Assembly (NCBI GenBank): GCA_964419225.1
Contig: CAYQPF010000187.1
Coordinates: forward strand, 1 to 8,518
Source of the DNA: CAYQPF01 sp964419225
GTDB lineage: Bacteria; Cloacimonadota; Cloacimonadia; Cloacimonadales; CAYQPF01
Length of the DNA: 8,518 nucleotides
Reading direction: 5' to 3'
Position 1 is the stretch's first letter. Each line of letters begins with the position of its first letter. The notes below the pieces were generated by a model that saw nothing but the letters and a program-made list of their open reading frames with translations, was not told where the DNA came from and searched no databases. The translations under genes were made by a program, and so were the position numbers. This document shows, in pieces, positions 1-7,648 of this stretch.

Positions 1-97
1 TTGATACGGTGTTCCGGGAACAAGGTAAGCCTGTCGCTATTCCTCTGTTACTGATTCCTTGACTGCTTAATCGAAGGATTTCTCTGTAATTGGTCAT
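1..97 (-). CDS. istA: IS21-family transposase IstA, N-terminal fragment (runs off left edge)
   Basis: Only the first 32 codons are in the window. They read MTNYREILRLSSQGISNRGI followed by ATGLPCSRNTVS, which matches the N-terminal helix-turn-helix of IS21 IstA transposases (pattern xYREILRLxxQGxSxRxIAxxLxCSRNTVS). IstA is the DDE transposase that binds the element ends and works with the AAA+ ATPase IstB, whose gene should lie further left. The ATG at 97-95 is chosen because GGAG (106-109 on the plus strand) sits 8 bases upstream and the family homology starts exactly there. The catalytic domain is outside the window, so whether the element is intact cannot be judged. Confidence 0.8.
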   Translation of the reverse strand, partial: MTNYREILRLSSQGISNRGIATGLPCSRNTVS

Positions 98-212
98 TTT
101 AAGAACTCCATGAATATCTTTACACTAAATCGTGTATCAATTCATTTAAGGTCTTGAAACATTTATGGCAAGGTGGCTCTGTTTTTGCGAAGACGTGGCT
201 CTATGTGAAAAT
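1..212 (-). mobile_element. IS21-family insertion sequence, terminal end (partial)
   Basis: This is the istA-proximal end of an IS21-type element that continues left of the window. Two things are seen. The minus strand encodes the typical IstA N-terminus starting at 97. Outside it lies a roughly 100-bp non-coding end carrying two direct copies of AGAGCCAC (minus sense) at 195-202 and 173-180, spaced 22 bp apart. Multiple short repeats at the ends, probably transposase-binding sites, are known for the IS21 family. The outer boundary is inferred to lie just outside the outer repeat, at about 202-212. The exact terminal dinucleotide and target duplication cannot be set, because the other end is not in the window. 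Confidence 0.72.
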
Positions 213-570
213 ATTATTCAATTATAATGATATATATGCTTTTTATTGTTCTGCTATTGAAAATGACCCCTCAAAGTCTAATCTTACTTTCTTTTTTAGA
301 AATAAGAACGGGTATGAAAAAAATACTGATTTTAATAAAGAGAGAATTTTCACTAAAGATGATCTGAAGAATAAAAATTACCCTAAATTACCGAACAAAG
401 TTTGTGGAAATAATTATGGAGTTAAATTTGGTAAGGAGGATAATGGGAATTATAAAGGTTTCGCAAGAATTACAATAGCATCTGATAAACTAAATGACAA
501 CAACTTAGCTGATTTAGATAATGCACAGGAAATGCTTAGGAAGATAAAAGGTATTCACGAACTAAAATAA
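154..570 (+). CDS. Hypothetical protein, probably 3' remnant of a gene disrupted by the IS21 element
   Basis: This 138-codon ORF has no family I recognise. It is rich in Asn, Lys, Asp and Phe, has no signal peptide, membrane segment or clear catalytic motif, and its C-terminal third (YKGFARITIA ... LADLDNAQEMLRKIKGIHELK) looks like a small alpha/beta fold ending in a helix. The only available start is a TTG at 154, with no ribosome binding site. The first 17-20 residues (KHLWQGGSVFAKTWLY) are encoded by the terminal repeats of the IS21 element on the opposite strand. The native protein therefore probably begins at or before about base 213 and has lost its N-terminus. It may still be expressed as a hybrid from outward transcription out of the IS, but a decaying pseudogene is as likely. 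It converges on the cyclase gene, with a shared hairpin between them. Confidence 0.45.
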   Translation: MKHLWQGGSVFAKTWLYVKILFNYNDIYAFYCSAIENDPSKSNLTFFFRNKNGYEKNTDFNKERIFTKDDLKNKNYPKLPNKVCGNNYGVKFGKEDNGNYKGFARITIASDKLNDNNLADLDNAQEMLRKIKGIHELK

Positions 571-588
571 ATACAGAAAAATCATGAA

Positions 589-613
589 AAGGAGCAGGCA
601 AATCCTGCTCCTT
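589..613 (-). terminator. Terminator of the cyclase gene, possibly bidirectional
   Basis: A perfect 10-bp inverted repeat, AAGGAGCAGG / CCTGCTCCTT, encloses a 5-base loop 15 bases past the stop codon at 628. Read on the minus strand, the stem is followed by TTTTCATGATTTTT, a fair U-tract. On the plus strand it is followed by AATTACC, so termination of the 154-570 transcript would be weaker. The position between two converging genes fits a shared terminator. Confidence 0.8.
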
Positions 614-627
614 AATTACCTATCTGT

Positions 628-2544
628 TCAGCTGTCTTGTCCCAGTTTGCTTCTGGATTTAAAGATACGATACAGATTATAGATGCCAAAATCCTTTGGC
701 AGATTAACTTTACCTATGAAAGCTGTGCGTATTTTACGACAGATTTGTATATCTTCACATTGTGAAAGTTCTTCTTTTAAAATGGCGGCAAAATGCTCAC
801 TGGCATAGATTTGACCCGGAACTGCCTTAGGCTCCAGTCTTGCAGACAGATTGACATGATTACCAAAGAAATCTTCTCTTAAAGTGATGGGATTCAAAAC
901 TTTATAAATCGGCCCGCAGTGCAGACCTATCCTGATTTCCGGACTACCCAGACCTGTCATGGACCAGTCAGTATCATGGATGACATCTACCAGAGCCAGT
1001 GCATAGCAGGCTAATGAAACAGGATCGTTCATGACCATAAATATCCCGTCACCCCAGGTATTTACCATCAGAGGTCTCTGAAACTCACCCTGATCATTCA
1101 AATGACTAACTACCTTATTTAAAAAAGTATAGACAAAGAAAGGCATTTTATCATCTTCCAAAGAACCAAAACCTTTGATATCTGCAAAAAGCATGGATTT
1201 AATTTCTCTTTGAACTGGCAAAACGCCTGGCAGTTTCCTTTCCTCATTGGTTCTCATGGTTTGTTCAGGCTCTCTGTCATACTCCTTTTGCAGTTCGTTC
1301 AGGTCGATGATTTTCAAATTATCCTTATCTTTCCAGCGTTCGCACTGCTCAAGTGTACCGCCTATATGGTTAATACTATATTTATCAACAACAGCCAGCA
1401 GCTTGACCTGAGCTGAAGTGTTTTCCCCATCCAACATCGCCTTACCGGTCTTAACCCTGTTAACATACCTGAACATTTGATCATGCCCCAGATATTTTCC
1501 TTTGTCCGTGTAAGTAATCTCAACGTTCTTATTACGACAGATAGCATCAAATCTGGAAACCCAATCCCTACCTGCAACTGAAACACTTGCATTCTTGAAT
1601 TCACTTTTGTTAAAGGGAAGAAACAACTTTATTGAACAGCCTTTCTCCAGCATGGACTCAGCAAACAGGATATCAGATCCATTTGCACCGGAACAGTAAC
1701 CAATCCGGGCACCAGTTTCCTCGATATAAGCATCAATTCTCGACTTAATTGCCTTCTCCAGTATATCATTTGCAGGAAATCTGGGAGTAACACGTTTGGG
1801 AGAATCAATCATGTGACCGCAAAAAACCAGGTGGGGAGGAGGAGTGAGTAAGTCTGTTATAATTTGTGGAACAGGCTTATTAAGGCAATGAGTATAAATC
1901 AGATTAAGGTTGTTTAAGACGGTTTTTAAAGGTGGAAATTTACTGGTTGTTGTATAGTGTCCGTCAGGGTGAAGGAGAAGAATTTTTTTGTAATGTTCAC
2001 AAGCTTTTTCGACATTCTCCTGGAAAAGACAGCATTCTGCCAGAGTAACATTATTCCAGAAAAAAGATGTCTCACTATTTTCCAAAGAATAAGTACAAAG
2101 ATCCTTAATCGGTTCAAGCAAAGTGCAAACATTTTCTTCCCCGCAGATTGTGCCCATAATAACTGCGTTTATCCCTGCCCAACTGCTTTTATACTTATCA
2201 AAAACAGATTTAAAGATAACATATCCTTCCTGGGCATAGACTCTGGATTTGGTCTTTTTCCACAATTCTTTGTCAATTGAAGCCATGGTACAGGAAATTT
2301 GTTCGGCAGTGAAACCCTGATCACTTAATTCTTCATCGCTCACATTGTGTGCTGTTAGCTCATAAAATTTCTGATATGCTTTTCTTGCTTCTTCAGGGGC
2401 ATCAATTCTCAAAAGGATGTTTGCTTCAGTGAATCTCTTATAAAGGATATAATCGGCATGTGAATCCATTCTAATCATCTCCAAAGCTTCGTAATACCGT
2501 TGTTCTTTAATCAGTTTTTGTACTTCATTCTTGAATTTTTTCAT
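628..2544 (-). CDS. TPR-like / SLOG-like / class III adenylate-guanylate cyclase fusion protein
   Basis: A soluble 638-aa protein with no signal peptide or membrane helix. Residues 1-230 are helical and TPR-like, with an acidic/aromatic repeat unit around 160-190 (FFWNNVTLAECCLFQENVEK) that recalls the TRAFs-binding/DUF4071 helical domain; this match is tentative. Residues 236-420 form a Rossmann-like domain: strand HLVFCGH (238-244), then the SLOG-style nucleotide-binding turn CSGANGSDILFAE (284-296). Residues 445-627 are a class III cyclase domain. Its metal aspartates are D455 (FADIKGF) and D499 (WGDG), the base-contact D558 is in EDFFGNHVN, and the transition-state pair is N565 and R569 (VNLSAR). 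These residues support conversion of an NTP to a cyclic NMP plus pyrophosphate. Residue N495 stands where adenylate cyclases have Lys and guanylate cyclases Glu, so the base used is uncertain. The SLOG domain probably binds or processes a nucleotide ligand and the helical domain probably senses a partner; both are inferences. The gene is monocistronic, with its own promoter (2584-2611) and Shine-Dalgarno. The start is well supported. Confidence 0.87.
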   Translation of the reverse strand: MKKFKNEVQKLIKEQRYYEALEMIRMDSHADYILYKRFTEANILLRIDAPEEARKAYQKFYELTAHNVSDEELSDQGFTAEQISCTMASIDKELWKKTKSRVYAQEGYVIFKSVFDKYKSSWAGINAVIMGTICGEENVCTLLEPIKDLCTYSLENSETSFFWNNVTLAECCLFQENVEKACEHYKKILLLHPDGHYTTTSKFPPLKTVLNNLNLIYTHCLNKPVPQIITDLLTPPPHLVFCGHMIDSPKRVTPRFPANDILEKAIKSRIDAYIEETGARIGYCSGANGSDILFAESMLEKGCSIKLFLPFNKSEFKNASVSVAGRDWVSRFDAICRNKNVEITYTDKGKYLGHDQMFRYVNRVKTGKAMLDGENTSAQVKLLAVVDKYSINHIGGTLEQCERWKDKDNLKIIDLNELQKEYDREPEQTMRTNEERKLPGVLPVQREIKSMLFADIKGFGSLEDDKMPFFVYTFLNKVVSHLNDQGEFQRPLMVNTWGDGIFMVMNDPVSLACYALALVDVIHDTDWSMTGLGSPEIRIGLHCGPIYKVLNPITLREDFFGNHVNLSARLEPKAVPGQIYASEHFAAILKEELSQCEDIQICRKIRTAFIGKVNLPKDFGIYNLYRIFKSRSKLGQDS

Positions 2545-2549
2545 GGTAT

Positions 2550-2555
2550 CCTCCC
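2550..2555 (-). promoter_or_regulatory. Strong ribosome binding site of the cyclase gene
   Basis: On the minus strand GGGAGG lies 5 bases before the ATG at 2544. It fixes the start and predicts efficient translation. Confidence 0.8.
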
Positions 2556-2583
2556 TTGATTTTTTTATTTTATTTAAATCTGA

Positions 2584-2611
2584 TTTATAGAAAGTGATTA
2601 TTAATTGTCAA
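2584..2611 (-). promoter_or_regulatory. Sigma70-type promoter of the cyclase gene
   Basis: Minus-strand TTGACA (2606-2611) is a perfect -35 box. It is followed by a 16-base spacer and TATAAA (2584-2589) as the -10 box. The predicted transcript start, near 2576-2578, gives a short leader of about 30 bases carrying the GGGAGG site. The match and the spacing to the gene are both good. If the organism uses a Bacteroidetes-type primary sigma factor, which prefers other boxes, this reading would weaken. Confidence 0.65.
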
Positions 2612-2950
2612 GTCAAAAAACTGTCTGTGATTGCAGAGAATATTTAACCGCAGGATCTGGCCGCAGGTGGGTAAATTCATCAAGGCTCAAACTATTTAAG
2701 AACTAGTATCCCTTCTGGCAAATTCCAGAGAACTAATAGGAAGTCAATTAGATTATTTACTCATATCTGGGGTGTCGCCAACATTTCCGACAAAAACCAC
2801 GATAAGGAAAGAATTCTGTAAAATTTGACTATTTTCACCACGCTAACACTTTAATGCTCTATTGCTATAATACTAAGATATGCTTTGGATGATTAACAAT
2901 AATGATTTTTGGAAGTAAATTTCACATAAAATATCGACATTATAATAGTA
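2612..2950. other. Non-coding gap with no recognisable gene
   Basis: This stretch between the cyclase promoter and the terminator at 2952-2973 contains no ORF of useful length on either strand and no recognisable RNA. It holds two copies of CCGCAGG (2648-2654 and 2661-2667), a small inverted repeat TCTGG-caaatt-CCAGA (2714-2729), and a plus-strand extended -10-like TGCTATAAT (2863-2871) without a -35 box. It may be a degraded gene or an unrecognised repeat. No function is assigned. Confidence 0.5.
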
Positions 2951-2951
2951 A

Positions 2952-2973
2952 GGGGCTTAGAAAACTAAGCCCC
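2952..2973 (-). terminator. Terminator of the giant exported-protein gene
   Basis: A perfect 9-bp stem, GGGGCTTAG / CTAAGCCCC, with a 4-base AAAA/TTTT loop, begins 16 bases after the stop codon at 2990. On the minus strand it is followed by TTACTATTATAATG, which is AT-rich but not a clean U-tract, so termination may be partial. Confidence 0.7.
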
Positions 2974-2989
2974 AGATAGTCATATGATA

Positions 2990-5900
2990 CTATTTCATCA
3001 TGATCATTTTTTTGACGATAGTTTTCTTCCCAGCAGTAATCTTATAGAAATAAATTCCGGAAGAAACAGGCTTGCGGTTAGAATTTTTACCATCCCAAAC
3101 AATGCTGTGTTTACCTTTCAACATCGGTTCATTGAGCAGAGTTTTTACTTTCTGTCCTTTGATGTTATAAACACTCAAATCCACCTGTCCATGTTCAGGT
3201 ATTGAGAAGACTATTGTTGTTGTTGGATTGAAAGGATTAGGATAATTTTGATTCAATACAACTTTAGGAGATATTGAGGCATCATTCTCACCCGGAAGAT
3301 TCCCTAAAGTACTATTTAGCAATTGTTGAAGATGATCCTGATATCTAGATCTGAATTCATAAGTATCTTTAGGTCTGAGTTTCGCTGTGTAGGTGTCACT
3401 TGCAGCCTTGCTTCCCTCAATATTCATCAATTGATAGATGGTCTCCACACAGAGAACATACAGCAAAGAATCCTGTTGAGAAGTAGCATTCTGCAATTTA
3501 CCTGAAGCAATAGCAAGAGCACTTGGATAATCATGCAATACAATATTACATTTCATAATGTAATCAGAAATTATGTCTCTAAGCAATTGTTGGTCAATGA
3601 TATTCATTGTATCAGGGATTGCCAAAACTGCATCATTGAAGTAAAATAAAGCATTTTCAATAGAGAAGTCAGACTGGAAACTGAGATTATAAATCTTATC
3701 TATACTGGTAAACCAGAAATACTTTTCTCCCGGGTTCTTTTCTTCCAAAATACTTTTGTAAGTACTCAGAGCTTCTGAATAAACAGAATCTGCTTCCAAG
3801 CTCAAAGCCATTTCGAAGCGATTTCTGATATGCTCTGTAATTTCCACATTTGGGCCAGGATCAATAGCATAATTAACGATTGTTGGAATAGTACATCCAT
3901 AAGCACCAATTACAGGTTGATTTGGATTACCCCAGTAATTCCCGGAAATGTTTAAAACCTCATTATCACCAGCCTCAAAAGGAGACAAGAAAAACAAATC
4001 TTTTGTGTCAGTGTTTTGTTTGTAGAAATCATTATGTCCATTAATAAGATACATAGATGAGTTGAAAGAGCTTGCATTCGACAAATATCTGTCAAATGAA
4101 ACATTATAATAATTGTTTGATAAAATATTATTAGCTTTTTCAGCACAATCAATATAGGACTTTTGAGAACACACAATACCTACATTGCAATTAAAAACAC
4201 AATTAGTGATTCTTGGTGATGATGCAACACTGATGATTCCTCTTCCACCTGTGAAATTGCAGGCATCAATTTTTAGAGCATTTCTTGATGAACCCAGAGC
4301 ACACGAGTTATTAACCACCATTCCAATTTGTCTGTTAGTAGCCATAGTAAATGAACAATTCCAGATTGATCCTCCTGACGTATTCCAGTTTAATCCGATT
4401 GAAGTAAAATCAGTGTTTGCTTCATTAACAAATTCACAAAGCGATATTTCTGAAACGAAACCATTACCATGCACATTAATTCCATGAATGCAATCCAAAA
4501 ATGTACAGCCGGTTATTATGTTTCCTGTTTTATTAAAAGCATAATAATCCATTGCACTGGTAAGGTTTTTGAAAAGTATGTTTTTGATTGAGAGTGACGG
4601 CATTCCATTAGGATTATAGCCTGTTCCGCTCTCAAAGATCCCAAGAGTTGGAGATGCACCATCTATAGCACTTATTTCGATAGTTTTATATTGAGAATTT
4701 CCAATTGTTAATGCATTGGTTGCCAATATACTTCTGTCAACTGTAATCCCATATCCATATGAAGGAACTTTTATTTTGAAACCTTGAAAATTCTGAGTAT
4801 TGAATGTAGAAGTGCTATATAAAGCTATACCTTTCTGACAATTCTCAATGCTGCTGATATGGTTCACAGTATTATTAACAGTTACTGTGCCAAAATTATC
4901 AATTCCCACTAATGCATCTGTAATTTTTGAGTTCTTGATGTTGATAGTTCCATTAATCCTGTTTATAATACCAGTCCAATTTTCAACTTTTGTACTCTTG
5001 TTTAATGTAGCATCTGTAATATTCAGTATTCCACGGTTAACTTCAATACTGGCATCTCCACTAAATGTGCAAGTCGCAGCATCAATGTTCAATATTCCTC
5101 CTGCATTAACAACTATTTTCACATTATTACCCGCAAGTGCAATTCCTCTGATATTAACCAACCCGCCATTATTAATATTTATCTGACAGTCTTTAACAAA
5201 CCTGGTTTTGCCCGTTAAGTCAAGCGATCCACCTGCAGAGACATTAATGATATCACTTGCATATACACTGTCTGCAAATTCAATATGGCTTATGATTAGA
5301 TCAGGAAGCATTTCTACCATTTGGACAAGTATTCCATCCCCGGCAGCAAGGGGAATCTCAAAATAGGGATAAATTGGAGTTTGTTGTGAATCTCCGGCCT
5401 TTTTAATTATTTTATCTGAATATGGGTCATAGAGTGCTTTTGAATTAACATTTCTTACATTTGTATTTAGTTCAATTCGCACAATTTGGTCTGGTGCAAT
5501 AGAATAATTATTGTTTTCATTGTATCTGATTTGATCAGGCGTAAGGTATTGCATTACTACACCGGGTGAATTAACAAAATTTGTCCTTCTGTTCACAAAC
5601 ATATAAGAAGGATTTAAAAAGTTGTCTTCAAAAATGCCAGCCTGAACATATCCCTGATATTTATCTGTGGCAGGATTAAAATTGGGCTGGGAAGCAGTTA
5701 ATGTGGCATAATTTGTTCCAAGATTGATATCAACAACCGCTCCGTATATGTCTGATTGTAAGTGAATTCCATCAGGGTTCAGATATCCGGAATCTTTCCA
5801 ATTCAAGCCTTTTAGAATTGGACCATATGTCAGTATCTTATCATTAGCTTCGACAATAGCATCATAAGCAGGTGTTGTTGTAACTTCTTGTGTACTTCCA

Positions 5901-7648
5901 TTGACATCGACCAACGCATACCAATCATGATCATTTCGATCATTAGTTGAAATGATTTCAGGATCCCAAGGTTCATGAGGATGGTCTGTCTGAGTATTAA
6001 CAGGTTCAAAAGCATATAATTTGTAATTCATTATCCCGTCAACCCCATAACACAAAGGCAATAATTGTAAACATTTCTGCATCTGGGGAGTAGGTAATAA
6101 ATAATACCCCCATTGACCAAAGCCATCAGGATTATTAGGATTATTTCCAAAATAGCCTGCACTGACTGGTGCAACATAAAAAGGTGTGTTATTTGTTTCA
6201 CTTTTTGCTTTAAGAGATCTGTAGTGTTTCAAAGCTCTCCAGTCAATGTTCCATTGCACACTTTTAACCCGATCCCAAGGGACGCTGGTTTCAGGATCAA
6301 TATTCCAATTGTGGTTACCTTCAAGCGGATAATAATCAACCATTAATTCAGAAGGATTATTATAATCAAGATATAGTTCAGGATAAGAATACGGATCGCC
6401 GTCCCCAGAGGCAGTACCACTAGGAGAGGCCGTTCCTTTAATAATATCACCGGCATTCCAGTTAAGGGTGGCGACATGCTTCATATTACTTGAATTCAAC
6501 TTATTGCTTAAGATAGAAAACGCAGCAAACTGAGGTTGGGAAGGTTCATCTAAAGAATAAAATCTCTTTATAGCACTTTTGGAAGCAGCAGAATATTTAT
6601 TCAATCTTGAAGTTAGCCAGGCATCTGCAGTATTATCGACAAGATTCCTGTACATTTTATCCTGTATTTCAATATAATCTATGCTTACTATGTGTCCGCC
6701 ATGCCATTCAACATAAGGCGACATGCCCCACAAAGAGCTAAACCAGTATCCCCTTGTATTGATCATATCATTATTTTTCAAATCCATCATATCTATCACA
6801 AAAGTAATAGTACGATATCCATTCCCATCAACTATTTCAGATGAATAAGTAGAACTTCGGAGTTGTCCATAGGTATAAGTTAACGCATATGGTATAGTTG
6901 GGTCTCCTGGTACATCTCCACCACTAATTACATTATGAATAATAACAAAATCGTAAGTATCATCAGATTTCTTAAACTTAATTCCAAAAGTAAGAGCCTC
7001 TGCTGCATCGGGAGCATTGGGATCAAGTTTATAACTGACTGTATAATAAAGTTTATTATAGGTTAAATAGCTGTTACCATTCACAGCATTCCCATCGTAC
7101 AATGTGAATCTAAACTCCGATCCGACATCCTGATAATTATTATATGAGTGGCCTTGAAGTCCTCCTTCCCTGGAGTATTTTGACCAACGCCACTGCAGTT
7201 TATCTACAGCCACTCCGGCCTGATGTCCCAAGGCAGGATTACAAAGCCAGACATTGCCATTAGAGGCATAAATATCACCTGCTTTTTGACCCACTCGGGT
7301 ATTATTAAGGGTATCGAATTTATGCCAAAAGCGACTGTTGTTTCTATCAAGATTATTAACATCAACCTCGCTTTGGTATTCTGCCTCAAATTTCCATTGA
7401 TTTCCCGTAGAAAGAGTTGTTGCACCGGCACTGGTTAGATCTGTACCATTGTATTCACTGTTATAATCTACCAAATAGGAATCAATTCCATTACTATTTA
7501 GGAGGTTAATCAAATTTTCAGTGATGGGAAGTGAATTCCCTGAAGGGTTCTTTTCATAAGTTTCCCAGATTGTGGCATTATAGTGAGCATTTTTCATAGC
7601 TGTCACCAAATTGGCATTCATAACACCCTGATCACTGTTTGGTTTCAA
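2990..7648 (-). CDS. Giant exported multidomain protein: GH-like barrel, beta-helix, sorting domain (main frame)
   Basis: The open body is 1552 codons. Residues 1-780 resemble a glycoside-hydrolase-type TIM barrel: a possible acidic motif YSLDEPSQP (D367, E368), a barrel-like stretch KSVQWNIDWRALKHYRSL (462-479), and YGVDGIMNYKLYAF (534-547). A Trp/Tyr-rich beta-sandwich, carbohydrate-binding-like, is inserted at about 83-330. Residues 785-1260 are a right-handed parallel beta-helix of short repeats (NIxxxx, N-C-x-F turns such as ITNCVFNCNVGI) ending in ISGNYWGNP. Residues 1265-1450 are helical and TPR-like. Residues 1466-1552 are the secretion/sorting domain (NYPNPFNPTTTI, VDLSVYNIKGQKV, SGIYFYKITAG, KKMIMMK). 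The protein is probably secreted or surface-anchored and acts on a carbohydrate, with no substrate assigned. The TTG at 7648 is only the first possible start in this frame and has no ribosome binding site. The real start is the signal-peptide ATG at 7746, which is out of frame (see 7645-7746 and 7661-7664). Confidence 0.82.
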   Translation of the reverse strand: MKPNSDQGVMNANLVTAMKNAHYNATIWETYEKNPSGNSLPITENLINLLNSNGIDSYLVDYNSEYNGTDLTSAGATTLSTGNQWKFEAEYQSEVDVNNLDRNNSRFWHKFDTLNNTRVGQKAGDIYASNGNVWLCNPALGHQAGVAVDKLQWRWSKYSREGGLQGHSYNNYQDVGSEFRFTLYDGNAVNGNSYLTYNKLYYTVSYKLDPNAPDAAEALTFGIKFKKSDDTYDFVIIHNVISGGDVPGDPTIPYALTYTYGQLRSSTYSSEIVDGNGYRTITFVIDMMDLKNNDMINTRGYWFSSLWGMSPYVEWHGGHIVSIDYIEIQDKMYRNLVDNTADAWLTSRLNKYSAASKSAIKRFYSLDEPSQPQFAAFSILSNKLNSSNMKHVATLNWNAGDIIKGTASPSGTASGDGDPYSYPELYLDYNNPSELMVDYYPLEGNHNWNIDPETSVPWDRVKSVQWNIDWRALKHYRSLKAKSETNNTPFYVAPVSAGYFGNNPNNPDGFGQWGYYLLPTPQMQKCLQLLPLCYGVDGIMNYKLYAFEPVNTQTDHPHEPWDPEIISTNDRNDHDWYALVDVNGSTQEVTTTPAYDAIVEANDKILTYGPILKGLNWKDSGYLNPDGIHLQSDIYGAVVDINLGTNYATLTASQPNFNPATDKYQGYVQAGIFEDNFLNPSYMFVNRRTNFVNSPGVVMQYLTPDQIRYNENNNYSIAPDQIVRIELNTNVRNVNSKALYDPYSDKIIKKAGDSQQTPIYPYFEIPLAAGDGILVQMVEMLPDLIISHIEFADSVYASDIINVSAGGSLDLTGKTRFVKDCQININNGGLVNIRGIALAGNNVKIVVNAGGILNIDAATCTFSGDASIEVNRGILNITDATLNKSTKVENWTGIINRINGTINIKNSKITDALVGIDNFGTVTVNNTVNHISSIENCQKGIALYSTSTFNTQNFQGFKIKVPSYGYGITVDRSILATNALTIGNSQYKTIEISAIDGASPTLGIFESGTGYNPNGMPSLSIKNILFKNLTSAMDYYAFNKTGNIITGCTFLDCIHGINVHGNGFVSEISLCEFVNEANTDFTSIGLNWNTSGGSIWNCSFTMATNRQIGMVVNNSCALGSSRNALKIDACNFTGGRGIISVASSPRITNCVFNCNVGIVCSQKSYIDCAEKANNILSNNYYNVSFDRYLSNASSFNSSMYLINGHNDFYKQNTDTKDLFFLSPFEAGDNEVLNISGNYWGNPNQPVIGAYGCTIPTIVNYAIDPGPNVEITEHIRNRFEMALSLEADSVYSEALSTYKSILEEKNPGEKYFWFTSIDKIYNLSFQSDFSIENALFYFNDAVLAIPDTMNIIDQQLLRDIISDYIMKCNIVLHDYPSALAIASGKLQNATSQQDSLLYVLCVETIYQLMNIEGSKAASDTYTAKLRPKDTYEFRSRYQDHLQQLLNSTLGNLPGENDASISPKVVLNQNYPNPFNPTTTIVFSIPEHGQVDLSVYNIKGQKVKTLLNEPMLKGKHSIVWDGKNSNRKPVSSGIYFYKITAGKKTIVKKMIMMK

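Noticed and set aside
1957..2280. Plus-strand ORF of 107 codons opposite the cyclase gene
   Set aside because: Antisense shadow of a clearly real gene, with no ribosome binding site and no recognisable domain.
628..2544. A Pycsar operon (cyclase plus effector)
   Set aside because: No adjacent gene encodes a cyclic-nucleotide-binding TIR or membrane effector. The neighbours are an IS-truncated remnant and an unrelated exported protein.
2863..2871. Plus-strand extended -10 element TGCTATAAT that could start a small RNA ending at the 2952-2973 hairpin
   Set aside because: No -35 box at the right distance, no U-tract after the hairpin on the plus strand, and no conserved RNA structure visible.
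4848..5186. Plus-strand ORF of 112 codons rich in Ile, Leu and Phe that looks like a membrane protein
   Set aside because: It lies wholly opposite the beta-helix coding region. Repeated Asn/Ile codons there give a hydrophobic antisense frame, and there is no ribosome binding site or promoter.
3865..5296. Repetitive appearance suggesting a CRISPR or tandem DNA repeat
   Set aside because: The repetition is at protein level (beta-helix coils). No repeated DNA unit with regular spacers is seen.
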